A stretch of DNA of 64,000 nt from NCBI GenBank assembly GCA_030770535.1, contig JASVEC010000007.1:992001-1056000 (forward strand). The letters run 5' to 3'. The position numbers and the translations under genes are program-made. Shown here piece by piece: positions 51,568 through 63,004 of the stretch (position 1 is its first letter; each line of letters opens with the position of its first letter). The notes beneath the pieces are model-generated. The model saw only the letters and a program-made list of their open reading frames with translations. It was not told where the DNA came from and searched no databases. Source of the DNA: Batkoa obscura (lineage: Eukaryota > Entomophthoromycota > Entomophthoromycetes > Entomophthorales > Batkoaceae).

Positions 51568-53280
51568 TTATTTTTTAGGAGATTCGTTAATAACAAGCTG
51601 TTTACCCATAACCAAATGTGCAGTGATATGGCAGTGCATATACCATGAACCTGGGTTATCAGCCTTAAAGCGAATAGCATACCATCCACATGGAACACTT
51701 TCAGAAGCAGCACGAGAATTTCCAAAATTATAAAAATTTTCATTGGAATTCTCATTATTTACTTTAACTCCCAATGTATCTGAAAGTTGATGATTAGCAG
51801 ATTTAGCAGAGGTTTGGATGTTATTTGCATATTGGATGAAAGTGTCACGATAGATTGGGATTTCAGCAGGATTATTTAAATTAGTATTAATGACTTTTCC
51901 ATCAACCTCCGGGTCATATACCTTATTGCCTTGCCCGACAATAAAAAATGAATGACCATGCAAATGCCATGGGTGAGAAGCACAAGCACGCCCAGCAGAT
52001 GTAAGGTGTTGAACAATAATTTGGACTTCATCACCTTCAGTGATTTCATAAATACCTGGGGTAGGCTTATGCCTTCCACTAATAACATCATCCCATACAG
52101 TTGTATTCCTTGGCTTTGCAATGACATCATTAATAGTAAAAATTGGAAGGCCTTCGTTACTTGAAGAGATTACATTTAATATAATTTCTTTATTTGCCTT
52201 TTTAGGAACTGGATAATAATGAGAGCTGAGTCCTTTGTTATACCACTTTGATGTAAATAATTGGGATTCTACCCAACGGTTGAATGGTCCAGTAGGAGTT
52301 GGTGGAGTAGTTGAGATTCTTTTTAATGCATCAGCACTTTCTGCACCGTCATAATGAAGGATAGCAACACCATTGTTAGGGGTAACAGAGCCACCGGTAA
52401 CCTGAGTATAAGCATAGTAATTATCAACCTGTTGATTAGTTTCCATAATAACGGAATATCTTTGTCCAGGCCCAAATTCAACATGATCAACTTCAACAGG
52501 TTCAATAATAGTACCATCAGCTTCAATTAAAGTAAATTTGTGTCCTGGGATACGGAAACTGAGAAACGAAAGTCCATTAGCAGCAATCAAACGTAATCTA
52601 TATCTTTTGTTTGGCTTTACGTTAATAACATTATATCCATTATTAAATGGTACAGTAGAATTATCAGCACCTTTAGTATCCCATACTTTATAAGTCATAC
52701 CATTAGTCAAAATACTATCAGATGGTCCAACAAATCTAAAAGGAACACTCAGTAATCCTTTGAGTAATTCATCACTTGGTTTATGCCATAATTCGGATAA
52801 CATTACTAATCTTTCTTCATCATATCTATATCTTGGGTCAAACTTTACTACATCATTCCAAATTTCTTTTTTGTCTTGTACAATTAAAGCACCATAAGCA
52901 TGCTCAGCATCTAATCCAGTATGAGCATGATACCACCAAGTACCAGATTGATCATTCACTTTGTAAGTATAAGTATAATCTTGATTTGGTTTAATAGGTG
53001 GAGAAGTAACGTAAGGTACACCATCTGAATTTACACTTCCATTTTGAGTAATACCATGCCAATGAATAGAAAAATCTTTATGAAGTCTATTGCGCACTTT
53101 TACAACAATAGTATCACCAGTAGTAGCGTTAATGGTAGGACCAGGAAATTGACCATTGATAAGGATACCATCAATAGCAAAGTTATCAGGAGCTACTCTA
53201 CCTTCCTTGATTTCCCAATCGAAATTTAAAGTTGCAGCAGCAACAATACTGGTGAACATTAAGTTAACTGAATACTTCAT
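51568..53280 (-). CDS. Secreted multicopper oxidase (laccase/ascorbate oxidase type), copy 1
   Basis: A 570-residue three-cupredoxin oxidase; the family oxidises phenols, ascorbate or metals and reduces O2 to water. Signal peptide ~1-16. Copper ligands: HWHG (H73, H75), WYHAH (H118, H120), HPWHLHGH (H436, H439, H441) and HCHITAH (H549, C550, H551, H555), so the type 1 and the trinuclear sites look complete. Signature SDGVPYVTSPPI follows the first ligand pair. The residue ten after the type 1 cysteine, usually Met, Leu or Phe, is K560 (HLVMGK). The HLxMG pattern points to the ascorbate oxidase-like side of the family. Residues ~18-395 are nearly identical to copy 2, the C-terminal part is not. 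TATA box ~50 bp upstream. Substrate not predictable. Confidence 0.94.
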   Translation of the reverse strand: MKYSVNLMFTSIVAAATLNFDWEIKEGRVAPDNFAIDGILINGQFPGPTINATTGDTIVVKVRNRLHKDFSIHWHGITQNGSVNSDGVPYVTSPPIKPNQDYTYTYKVNDQSGTWWYHAHTGLDAEHAYGALIVQDKKEIWNDVVKFDPRYRYDEERLVMLSELWHKPSDELLKGLLSVPFRFVGPSDSILTNGMTYKVWDTKGADNSTVPFNNGYNVINVKPNKRYRLRLIAANGLSFLSFRIPGHKFTLIEADGTIIEPVEVDHVEFGPGQRYSVIMETNQQVDNYYAYTQVTGGSVTPNNGVAILHYDGAESADALKRISTTPPTPTGPFNRWVESQLFTSKWYNKGLSSHYYPVPKKANKEIILNVISSSNEGLPIFTINDVIAKPRNTTVWDDVISGRHKPTPGIYEITEGDEVQIIVQHLTSAGRACASHPWHLHGHSFFIVGQGNKVYDPEVDGKVINTNLNNPAEIPIYRDTFIQYANNIQTSAKSANHQLSDTLGVKVNNENSNENFYNFGNSRAASESVPCGWYAIRFKADNPGSWYMHCHITAHLVMGKQLVINESPKK

Positions 53281-53330
53281 ATAACAAATACAATGTTTTT
53301 TTTACTTAGCTACAGGTTAAAATGACCACT

Positions 53331-53337
53331 ATTTATA
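53331..53337 (-). promoter_or_regulatory. TATA-like box of multicopper oxidase 1
   Basis: TATAAAT on the minus strand, ~50 bp before the start. Confidence 0.5.
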
Positions 53338-55267
53338 CTAAGTTCAAGTGGGTAATAATGCAATTCATTTCAAATATTATTAATAGCTTTTGTTTTTGTT
53401 TTCGGTTTATGGCCATAAATTTTTTTCATCTTTAGAACTCTATCTAATTTACTTCTCTTGGTATTTAAATTTCTATTAACTTTTCCTTATTACATTTTAT
53501 AGATTAAACTTTAAATTATTTATTTTTGTAAATTCCTATATTTGGCAGTCTTAGAACTGATTTAAGTTTCACCTTTATTTTGACACATTTTAAATCGCAG
53601 TTTATGTACAACAATTTTTAATGAGTTAATTTTTTATATTTTTCATTTGATTTATTACCAATTATTAATTATTAATAACCTTATTAATTGTCAGTTATTT
53701 TTAGCTCTATTAATTAATAGCTTTTAACTCTTAAGTTTTTATATTTTATATTTTATATTTTATTTTTACTAAATTTCTATTTTTATCTTAATAGTATTTT
53801 TATTTATAGTAGCATTACTTAACATAGTCTTCATGCGCTTGAAATTTTAATTGCTCGAAGGTTATCTTAACTTTGTTAACGCTCATTTGATATTAAAATG
53901 AGCTTCTCTTAATGAAGCAAAAAATAGATTATATCTACCATTTCTTTCAGAAATAAAAAAGAAACCCTTTGGAAAGCTTATATTAGATTTTTTCCTAAAA
54001 TGTACCTTTATGATTGAGGCAATAAACAATTTCCATAAATTTAGAGCTATTTTTACTATTCAAAGGTTTATCATAAATTGCTTTAACTATTGTATTATAA
54101 TTACTTATGAATAGTACACCTACCCTTTTCAACAGATTATGAAATAATGTGTGCTATAAGTATCTTTTGTACTAACAATATTACTCAGCTCTTTTTGCTT
54201 TTCATAACATTAACCCGATTTTTTTATCCAATGTCTAATTATAGGCATCAAAGATTGGCCTCAGGGGTTATTTGATTTACTTTGAGGTATATCCTTCTTT
54301 TACATCAACACTATTCACAATTAATGTAATCATGTTTTAATTTCAGAATGATTAAGTTAATGCTTTTTGATTTTTTTATAATAAATTAACAAATATCTAT
54401 TTTAAAACAGTGACACTATATTCCTATTTATTATAGCTGAATTTCATTATAATATGGAGTTGTAGAGTTTTAACTTTGGACGTTTATTTTGATACTTATA
54501 ATGTTAACTTTTAATTTTACATTTCTTTTATACTACCTCCTTTTTGTCATCGTTTTATATAACAACTAATTAACTCTGGTCTAGCTTTTTAAAACTCCCT
54601 GATAATTATATTTCTATAATAAATAAGGGGAGAACATGAGGGTCTTTTAATTTCAATTTCAATTTTAACGTTAATTTAATAATAACTATTATTGATACCA
54701 AAAACATTAAAAATGATGATGTAGGCAAACCTCATTAATTACTTTATAGATAACGCAACTATAATAAAAAATTAAATAAAATAATGATCAGTAATAAAAC
54801 TTGAAAGCCGAAGTTCCGCAAAAAACATTTATCAATCTTTATATTAAGGATTAGGAACAAACCATAATGAATTAAAAATATACCTCAAGCCATCCTTAAA
54901 GCTAAAAATATAACATGAGCTAAGTTTCATTTCAACTACTGTGTTATAAACTTATTTAGCAAAAACTAAATTAACAGCATTCAAAAAATTTCGTAGCATT
55001 ATAATAGAAGTATTTGGCTGTATTTGACTGTATTTGGGATGTTTAAGCTTTCAATCTTATCCAAAATTCAGGGCCAAAAAACGAGTTATCAGTTACATCA
55101 TAACCCTACTATTTTTTGAATAGAGTGAAATAATTTTAAATCAGATAAAATTTAGCCGGTCAATGATAAGAACCTATGTATCTTTTATTAATAATAATAA
55201 CGACTTAAATCGCATTTTTATTTGAGGTCCTATAGCTTAGATTAATTAAAAAAATACTTCTTGATAA
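53338..55267. other. Long AT-rich intergenic region
   Basis: ~1.9 kb with no supported gene. TATTTTATATTTTATATTTTA (53742-53763) is a short tandem run. Confidence 0.5.
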
Positions 55268-55377
55268 TATTAAGGATGTATTTTTTTGTTTAAGAATTTT
55301 ACTGATAAATAGCCTTTCCACTGAAATAGCGCTTAAAAAATGGAAAAAGTGATGAAACCAAAAAAAACATTCCCATA
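55268..55377 (-). repeat. MITE of the TATGGGG family
   Basis: AAGGATGTATTTTTTTG to AACATTCCCATA, with a small extra stretch in the middle. Confidence 0.78.
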
Positions 55378-56138
55378 TTTTCATAGCTCTTAACTGTTTT
55401 TGTAAGGTTGATATCAATTTTTACATTCATTTATCCCCTTTACTACATTTTCAGCTGTTTAAAAGTACCAAAATGTCCTTGATAACTTTATAAAAACATA
55501 AAGAAGTCAAATCATTAGGACTTAAATATGGAAACAATCTAAACATTTAAATGCATTGGTGTAAACGCGTCGGTAGTTTTATTTTTTCAGTTATATAAGA
55601 TAGCTATTAGAATAAGATAAATTTTTACCAATTTAGTGGTATTTGTTATTAAAAATAGTAAATATCAGAAGAACCAGGCTGATGAGCACAGAAGATAAAT
55701 CATGGAGATCCTATAGAATTTTTAATCATTAAATTTTGCAAGCAAAAAGGCAATAATTCGCCTGTAGAGTTTCAAACAGAACCTTGTACAAAAGTACATG
55801 GATCTCAAACAATAGCATTTAATTTTGCTATCTTGCTATACAGATTCATTTAAAGATATATCAACTTATGTAAGTTAGCATATTAGGCGATTGATTATAG
55901 GTTTATAAACCTTAATTTAAACTAAGTACATCAAAATGTATCTGCACGAAGCTGGTAAAAGTTTAAGATACCGTATTACGGTCATTGAATATTAGTTAAT
56001 TCTAAGCGGTAAGCATTTTGAGTATAAAATTTGGCTTATCTTTAGCAAAATAATATCGTTAATTGATAAGAATCTTATAAAATTTAAAGTTATTCAATTA
56101 AAAACTTCAGGCTTATTTTAAATGTTTTATTAATTAAC
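55378..56138. other. Intergenic DNA downstream of multicopper oxidase 2
   Basis: A ~55-codon open stretch at about 55690-55855 is somewhat less AT-rich but has no start and no known family. Nothing else seen. Confidence 0.45.
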
Positions 56139-57857
56139 TTATTTTCTAGGTGATTCGTTAATAACGACTTGTTTTCCCATAGTTAAATGGGCAGTGATAT
56201 GACAATGCATAAACCAAGATCCAGGATTATCAGCCTTAAAACGAATAGCATACCATCCGCATGGAATATCAGTTTGGATTATACGAGAGTTTCTAACATT
56301 AGCTAAATTTTCATTGGAGTTTTGGTTGTTAACTTTAACACCAAAAGTATCCGACAATTGATTAGTGGCTGATTTGGCAGAAACTTGAATATTGTTTGCA
56401 TATTGAGTAAAAGTATCGCGGTAGATTGGAATTTTGTTAGAGGAAGCAATTCCGGCATCGATAGCTTTTCCATCAACCTCTGGGTTATATACATCAGATC
56501 CATGTCCTACAACGAAGAAAGAGTGACCATGTAAATGCCATGGATGTGTTGCACAAGCACGTCCAGCAGGCATATAATGTTGCAATACAATTTGAACATC
56601 ATCACCTTCAGTGATTTCATAAATACCTGGGGTAGGTTTGTGGCGTCCAGCAACAACATTGTCCCATACAGTTGAATTTCTTGGCTTTGCGATAACATCA
56701 TTAATGGTATAGATTGAATTTCCTTCAGGCGTAGTTGATGGAATTACATTTAATATAATTTCTTTAGTTGCCTTTTTAGGAACTGGATAATAATGAGAGC
56801 TGAGTCCTTTGTTATACCACTTTGATGTAAATAATTGGGATTCTACCCAACGGTTGAATGGTCCAGTAGGAGTTGGTGGAGTAGTTGAGATTCTTTTTAA
56901 TGCATCAGCACTTTCTGCACCGTCATAATGAAGGATAGCAACACCATTGTTAGGGGTAACAGAGCCACCGGTAACCTGAGTATAAGCATAGTAATTATCA
57001 ACCTGTTGATTAGTTTCCATAATGACTGAGTATCTTTGCCCAGGAGTCATTTCAACATGATCAACTTCAACGGGTTCAATAATAGTACCATCAGCTTCAA
57101 TTAAAGTAAATTTGTGTCCTGGGATACGGAAACTGAGGAACGAAAGTCCATTAGCAGCAATCAAACGTAATCTATATCTTTTGTTTGGCTTTACGTTAAT
57201 AACATTATATCCATTATTAAATGGTACAGTAGAATTATCAGCACCTTTAGTATCCCATACTTTATAAGTCATACCATTAGTCAAAATACTATCAGATGGT
57301 CCAACAAATCTAAAAGGAACACTCAGTAATCCTTTGAGTAATTCATCACTTGGTTTATGCCATAATTCGGATAACATTACTAATCTTTCTTCATCATATC
57401 TATATCTTGGGTCAAACTTTACTACATCATTCCAAATTTCTTTTTTGTCTTGTACAATTAAAGCACCATAAGCATGCTCAGCATCTAATCCAGTATGAGC
57501 ATGATACCACCAAGTACCAGATTGATCATTCACTTTGTAAGTATAAGTATAATCTTGATTTGGTTTAATAGGTGGAGAAGTAACGTAAGGTACACCATCT
57601 GAATTTACACTTCCATTTTGAGTAATACCATGCCAATGAATAGAAAAATCTTTATGAAGTCTATTGCGCACTTTTACAACGATAGTATCACCAGTAGTAG
57701 CGTTAATGGTAGGACCAGGAAATTGACCATTGATAAGGATACCATCAATAGCAAAGTTATCAGGAGCTACTCTACCTTCCTTGATTTCCCAATCGAAATT
57801 TAGAGTTGCAGCTAATATTGAAGAAGTTAAAATTAGCGAGGAGGTAATGTATTTCAT
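56139..57857 (-). CDS. Secreted multicopper oxidase (laccase/ascorbate oxidase type), copy 2
   Basis: A 572-residue paralogue of copy 1 with a different signal peptide (MKYITSSLILTSSILA). All four copper motifs are kept: HWHG, WYHAH, HPWHLHGH and HCHITAH with C552. K562 stands at the axial type 1 position, as in copy 1. Residues ~17-395 are nearly identical to copy 1 apart from a local change (VEMTPGQRYS against VEFGPGQRYS). The C-terminal third differs at many positions. No membrane anchor, so it should be a soluble secreted oxidase. TATA-like box ~45 bp upstream. Tandem, same orientation as copy 1, 2.9 kb apart. Confidence 0.94.
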   Translation of the reverse strand: MKYITSSLILTSSILAATLNFDWEIKEGRVAPDNFAIDGILINGQFPGPTINATTGDTIVVKVRNRLHKDFSIHWHGITQNGSVNSDGVPYVTSPPIKPNQDYTYTYKVNDQSGTWWYHAHTGLDAEHAYGALIVQDKKEIWNDVVKFDPRYRYDEERLVMLSELWHKPSDELLKGLLSVPFRFVGPSDSILTNGMTYKVWDTKGADNSTVPFNNGYNVINVKPNKRYRLRLIAANGLSFLSFRIPGHKFTLIEADGTIIEPVEVDHVEMTPGQRYSVIMETNQQVDNYYAYTQVTGGSVTPNNGVAILHYDGAESADALKRISTTPPTPTGPFNRWVESQLFTSKWYNKGLSSHYYPVPKKATKEIILNVIPSTTPEGNSIYTINDVIAKPRNSTVWDNVVAGRHKPTPGIYEITEGDDVQIVLQHYMPAGRACATHPWHLHGHSFFVVGHGSDVYNPEVDGKAIDAGIASSNKIPIYRDTFTQYANNIQVSAKSATNQLSDTFGVKVNNQNSNENLANVRNSRIIQTDIPCGWYAIRFKADNPGSWFMHCHITAHLTMGKQVVINESPRK

Positions 57858-57897
57858 TCTAATTTATTGTTTTATAAATGTCGTCGAATTTCTGTCT

Positions 57898-57904
57898 ATT
57901 TATA
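57898..57904 (-). promoter_or_regulatory. TATA-like box of multicopper oxidase 2
   Basis: TATAAAT on the minus strand, ~45 bp before the start. Confidence 0.5.
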
Positions 57905-59889
57905 CTTTTTCGTATAGCAATAGCCTTATTTTATATTGTATATAGTATATCCAAATATTTGTTTTGGTAATAGAATATTTATTATAGAATGTTCGTTTTT
58001 ATTTTTAACATATTATTGAAATATCGGCTTTCTTTAATATTTTAATATTCTTGTTAATTAATCTTTAGTCTATTTTTTAATACGTCAAAGCAATTTCCCA
58101 AAAAAAAAAATTAAGGTTTTTCTACTAATTAAGTTATTCAGGGATTTTTAATTTAATTGATTAAAATTATTTATAAATAACAATTGTTTACATAGGAGCT
58201 ATTTTATTCGACAAGGTGTCAAACTTAAGAATAATTTTAAAATAACACTATTTGTTGAGTTTATAAATAGTTGTTTGTATTTTCTTGTTATGGTAAATTA
58301 ATAAGCTTTGCAACTTTTTTATCTGATAGCTTTTATTACTCACATAGCTATTCTAAATTAATAGCTCTATCATATTGATTATGACTATTCAATGAATTGA
58401 AGTTTAAAATAAAAGATTGCCAATAGTATGAATATAACAAAAAGTTATATCTGATTAAATTTAATAATTTAATACTTAGCTTCGAATTATACAAAAGCAT
58501 TTTTAGACCGATTCATTCATATTGCTATATTTACTGATTTTGATTGTTTTATGATTGCGCAAAAAAAACAGGATATTTTAAGGAATGTTTTTCAACAGCA
58601 ACATTTAATAGTTATCCAAAGTGGTGACAATAGTAGATTCATTGTAAGGTAGGAAAACGTTATATGGAATGAATAAATCTACTACATTGTTAAGATTGAG
58701 TTTTAGCCGAATGAAGATTTTTTCAATAGCCGCCTTAAAAATGAAAGATAAAAAAGAGCTAAATTCCTCAATTTACAGCAAGAATATTAAAAATATTCTA
58801 TTATTATCATTTCATATATATTTTTCGCTTTAACTTATAAGCATATTTCACATATTCTTTAAATAAAACTTTGATAAATTGGTCAACTTTAATTTTACAT
58901 TGTAAGCTTCAATAGTAAATTGTGTTTTATTTATCACTCATGTTTTATAGTCATATATTATCCTTGACCTTTATAAGTTATAATTTCCAATACCATCTTT
59001 TGAAAAGTAGCTTCACATAAATGTATTTTACATTTAATATTGCTCTTACGCTTAGTTGAAATTATGAGTTATTTTAAAACACTTCATTTATTAACATATT
59101 TCAAAATGTTCGTATATACCAAAAGTAGTAAAAACGTCGAATTGCCGTTTTAAAGCATTTCAATTGCACTTTATTCTTTTTTCTTTTAAATCATTGAAAT
59201 TTATTATCAAAGTATTCTAGAAAGTAACAATAAAATAACAATCAAGATTGTAATTAAGGTTTAAAGAAACGAATTAATATTTTACACTTTTTTGCAATTT
59301 TTGTAAAGTTGTCTATTTAAGTTTTAATAAAACTTTCACCAAATTGGATGATATGCTTCAGATTTGTGACCCTCTTCTCCCTTTTCCTTAAGTTTCAGGT
59401 TAGAGTTCGGGAGGTTGGGTTAGTACTGGCTTTTTTATTTTAAAAATACTTATCAAAGTTCTATAAAAAATTCATCCTGTTACAATTTATACCCTTAATA
59501 GTCATCGGTTATAATAAAAGTAATAAACATAAGTTAAATAAAATATGTTTGTTACAAAAAACATTATATGCTAAAAAGATAACTAATTTGAACTGTGTAT
59601 CAAGTGAATTTTTAAATACTAAAAAGAAAATATGGATGCATTTTTATTTAGATTAACACTAAATAATACGAAATAAAACAATGTTAATAAAGTTTGTGTT
59701 AGAAAATTTTCAAAAAATGTAGAAAAATAATTTTATAAAAAATAGTACTTACTATAAAAGATAGCTTTATTTATTAGCTTAAAGTGATTACTAGTGCTAT
59801 TTTTATAAATGATATTGCCAAGTTCAATAGCCTTGTTAATAAAAAAATAAAGAATAAGTAAGTACCAATGATTATTAAGTTTAACTTTA
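57905..59889. other. Long AT-rich intergenic region
   Basis: 2 kb with no supported gene; only short AT-rich frames. Confidence 0.5.
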
Positions 59890-59994
59890 TATGGGGATGT
59901 ATTTTTGTGTTTAAGAATTTTACTAACAGTTTTTCCACTCAAATAGTGCTTAAAAGATGCAAAAAGTGATGAAGCCAAAAAAAACATCCCCATA
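59890..59994 (-). repeat. MITE of the TATGGGG family
   Basis: TATGGGGATGTATTTTTGTG to AACATCCCCATA, one of the best-preserved copies, ~240 bp from the 3' end of lipase 5. Confidence 0.87.
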
Positions 59995-60234
59995 TTTTAA
60001 TTTAAGATATTAGAATGCTGTATTCTTTAAAAATAATCACTAGCTTAAGTTGTTTCGTAATATTAAGAAATTAAAAGATTAAATAGACTAAAACTCTTAG
60101 ATAAAATTAATATCATTAAATTACAAATATGCTTTTTTTAATGTTTTGTAGAACTTTGCTTTAATACCTTCTAAAATACAATCAAAGACATTGAAATATT
60201 ATTATTCTGAATAAAAATTAATCATTTATTAATT

Positions 60235-61179
60235 TTAACAAGCTCCATTACCAAGAGAAATATCCCACATTCTACGATGAGCTTGGACACTAGGGCGATA
60301 CCACTCTTGGTAAGAACAGTCTTCATCTTCTAAGTAATCACCACTACAAAGCTTAGTATTATAACCATTTACCCAAAGCTCGCGTTGATGATGATTATAG
60401 TCACTAATTTCAGCTGGAAGATGGGGTACAACATCATTTTCATTAACAAATCTACCAATAGTGAAACCATGTCGATTGACAAATCTAGCGAAATCAGGAT
60501 CTCCAATTCTTGGACCACCATAAGTATACAGATTCAACTTATTGTTAGGAACATTTAGCTTGTATTTAATTCTCAAGGCCATTAAAGAAGCAATAGCAGC
60601 ACCTAAACTATGCCCAGTAACAACAATTTTATATTGAGGGTAAGAAATCATAAGCGGGGTTAAATAGGATGTAATTGTTGGAAATAAATTGTCGGTTACT
60701 GTTTTGAAACCGCGATGAACACTATAAGAATTACCACCAAAACTCATTGGCACCTTCCCAGTTTGAGCATTAATTAACCAATTTTGTAGATTAGCACTAC
60801 CACGGAAAGAAATGATGATTTCTTTACGACTATGGTTAGCAGCTATAAAGCCTTTAGTTTGAGTTGGTCCATCTCCAAACACTTGGATCTTTTCTAATTT
60901 ATCATTAACATGGTTGCAGTGAGTACATACCCAAGAAGTGATGCTATTATTAGAACAATAAGCTGCACCAGCAAATCTGGCATAGGCCTTTCCATTAGCT
61001 ACGTTTCCTGGGACAATATAAGAGGACTCACGGAATCTGGTAGTACCATTTTTTGGTGGTTCAACATGATGGGTCATGAGCTCTAAGTTCTCCTCAAACA
61101 CCTTGAAGTAGTCTTCTTCTTGGGCATTTAACTGAGTTAAGAGTAAAGCTGATACTAAGAGGCTAAAGAATGATTTCAT
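60235..61179 (-). CDS. Secreted class 3 lipase (lipase 5)
   Basis: A 314-residue class 3 lipase, almost identical to lipase 3 over its full length although ~30 kb away. Signal peptide MKSFFSLLVSALLLTQLNA. Triad in GHSLGAA, NENDVVPHLPAE and VQAHRRMWD. It keeps SFRGSA where lipase 3 has FFRGSA, and shares VHRGF and the NHVNDKLEKIQVF middle block with it. Private changes include AQTGK, RIKYKLN and NRHGF. The promoter carries the same conserved box and downstream homology as lipases 2 and 3. Secreted ester hydrolase. Confidence 0.95.
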   Translation of the reverse strand: MKSFFSLLVSALLLTQLNAQEEDYFKVFEENLELMTHHVEPPKNGTTRFRESSYIVPGNVANGKAYARFAGAAYCSNNSITSWVCTHCNHVNDKLEKIQVFGDGPTQTKGFIAANHSRKEIIISFRGSANLQNWLINAQTGKVPMSFGGNSYSVHRGFKTVTDNLFPTITSYLTPLMISYPQYKIVVTGHSLGAAIASLMALRIKYKLNVPNNKLNLYTYGGPRIGDPDFARFVNRHGFTIGRFVNENDVVPHLPAEISDYNHHQRELWVNGYNTKLCSGDYLEDEDCSYQEWYRPSVQAHRRMWDISLGNGAC

Positions 61180-61398
61180 ATTAAAAAACTTTGTTAAGTT
61201 TATTTTTTTATTGGACTATTCCTATGCTTATATACATTTCCTGATTTCTCTGTATCCCTCTATACTTTTAGTTACTTATTTGCTATTTGAGTCATATAGT
61301 AGTGTGCTATATATATTAATTTTGATTTAATACAAATAAAGTATAAGAAATTGACTTTTTTGCTTATTTTTTCTATATTTTGAAGTGATAACTTTTAC

Positions 61399-61412
61399 CA
61401 CGTTTTATACAC
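61399..61412 (-). promoter_or_regulatory. Conserved upstream box of lipase 5
   Basis: CACGTTTTATACAC (plus-strand reading), 220 bp upstream of the start. Confidence 0.5.
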
Positions 61413-62462
61413 AATTAAACTTTAACATTGTGAGAACCTAAATTTCTATTAAAACAAATTTGATTTATCCTATGATTTTTAGCATGTGGGCCTATCACTT
61501 TAAAATCATAGGAATTTAATAGACATATTAAAGAGAGTAGATATGTCGTTAATCCTTAATAGTTTATAAAAAAGACATGTTTATATTAAGTAAACGCATC
61601 ATCTTATAATAAATATATATTCTTTATTAAACTAACAAATGCATCATTAGAAAGCTTTGTTAACATTTTAAAGTTTACCAAAATAGATACAAGGCTGACC
61701 TCTAATACATTAGTTTTTAAATAACCACTTTATTTTCTTTAATGACAGTATCAAATTTATTTAGATCTATAAAACGCCTAATGATTTAATTTCAAATGCA
61801 AAAAGACAAAGTGCAGTAGAGTAATAAAGCTAAAATAAAGTTACTATAGTTCATTCAAAATTATTTGTAAAATATAATGTAGTCGTACATGTTTAAATTG
61901 TCCAAATAATTAAAATAGCCGTTAAGGTGAGAAAATTAACTTGTCCAATTGTTTTAAAATTTAAAGAGGCGTGACTCTATACAGTCAAACGCGTAGAATA
62001 TTTCTGTTTTTTATAAATTTTCCTCTATTTATGTTCAGCTAATTCGCAACTTTTTACAGCCACTGCAACTTTTTTGCAACTTAATTAACTTTTTGTTTAA
62101 AATAAAATTTTCTGATGCTTTATCAAAATCTAACAATTAAGTTTAAAAAATTAATTTAATAGATAGTAGGCTATAAAAAATATTGTAAATTAAATTACAA
62201 TACAGTTGCAGTAGCTTTAAAAAGATATAAATTAGTTGAGTATAACAGAGAATAAATTTACAAAAACAGAAATACTCTATACATTTGAATGTAGCATTTC
62301 CAGCCTAGCTCTACCGGATTTTATTTTTGACATTGTTGGTTTATAATTTTTAGTAAAACTAGTAATTTAAAAAATTACAAACTGATAATATCAAAAACAA
62401 AACCTAATAAAGCTAGGTTAAAAATGCTCCGTGTTCAATTTATTAAACAATTAAGACATTAA
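61413..62462. other. AT-rich intergenic DNA
   Basis: The first ~110 bp match the upstream regions of lipases 2 and 3. No gene after that. Confidence 0.5.
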
Positions 62463-62565
62463 TATGGGAGTGTTTTTTTGGCTTCATCACTTTTTTCACT
62501 TTTTAAGCGCTATTTGAGTGGAAAAATTGTTAGTAAAATTGTTAAACATAAAAACATATCCCTAT
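62463..62565 (+). repeat. MITE of the TATGGGG family
   Basis: TATGGGAGTGTTTTTTTGGC to ACATATCCCTATA. Confidence 0.82.
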
Positions 62566-62904
62566 ATATGTATTAGAAAATAAATCCAAATTTATAGCCT
62601 AAAATGCAAATAGCTGTCAGAATTTATTTTTATTTTTTACCATATATGATAAATTTGGTTATTAAAATATAATATAATAATATATTTAAACAGGAAAAGT
62701 AATTATTTATATTCAGCTACAATTTAGAATAATAATAATTTTTTAGCTTAATTTTATTTTATTTTTATTTTTAAAATAAATTTTTTTGCACATTTGTTTT
62801 ATATTTTATGTACTATTCACAACGTTTATATATATTTTACAAAAAAAAGTTTAGTAGCTTTAAAGTAGTAACTTTTTTTTTAATTAACTTAAAGCTTTTA
62901 ATAA

Positions 62905-63004
62905 TTAGGGGATGTATTTTTTTGTTTAAGAATTTTACTAACAACCTTTCCGCTCAAATAGCGCTTAAAAGATGGAAAAATAATGAAACCAAAAAACACC
63001 CCCA
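62905..63004 (-). repeat. MITE of the TATGGGG family
   Basis: TTAGGGGATGTATTTTTTTG to AACCAAAAAACACCCCCAT, core TTTCCGCTCAAATAGCGC. Confidence 0.82.

Noticed and set aside
55690-55855. ~55-codon open stretch (NHGDPIEFLIIKF...)
   Set aside because: No start codon and no family; could be a remnant exon but cannot be supported.
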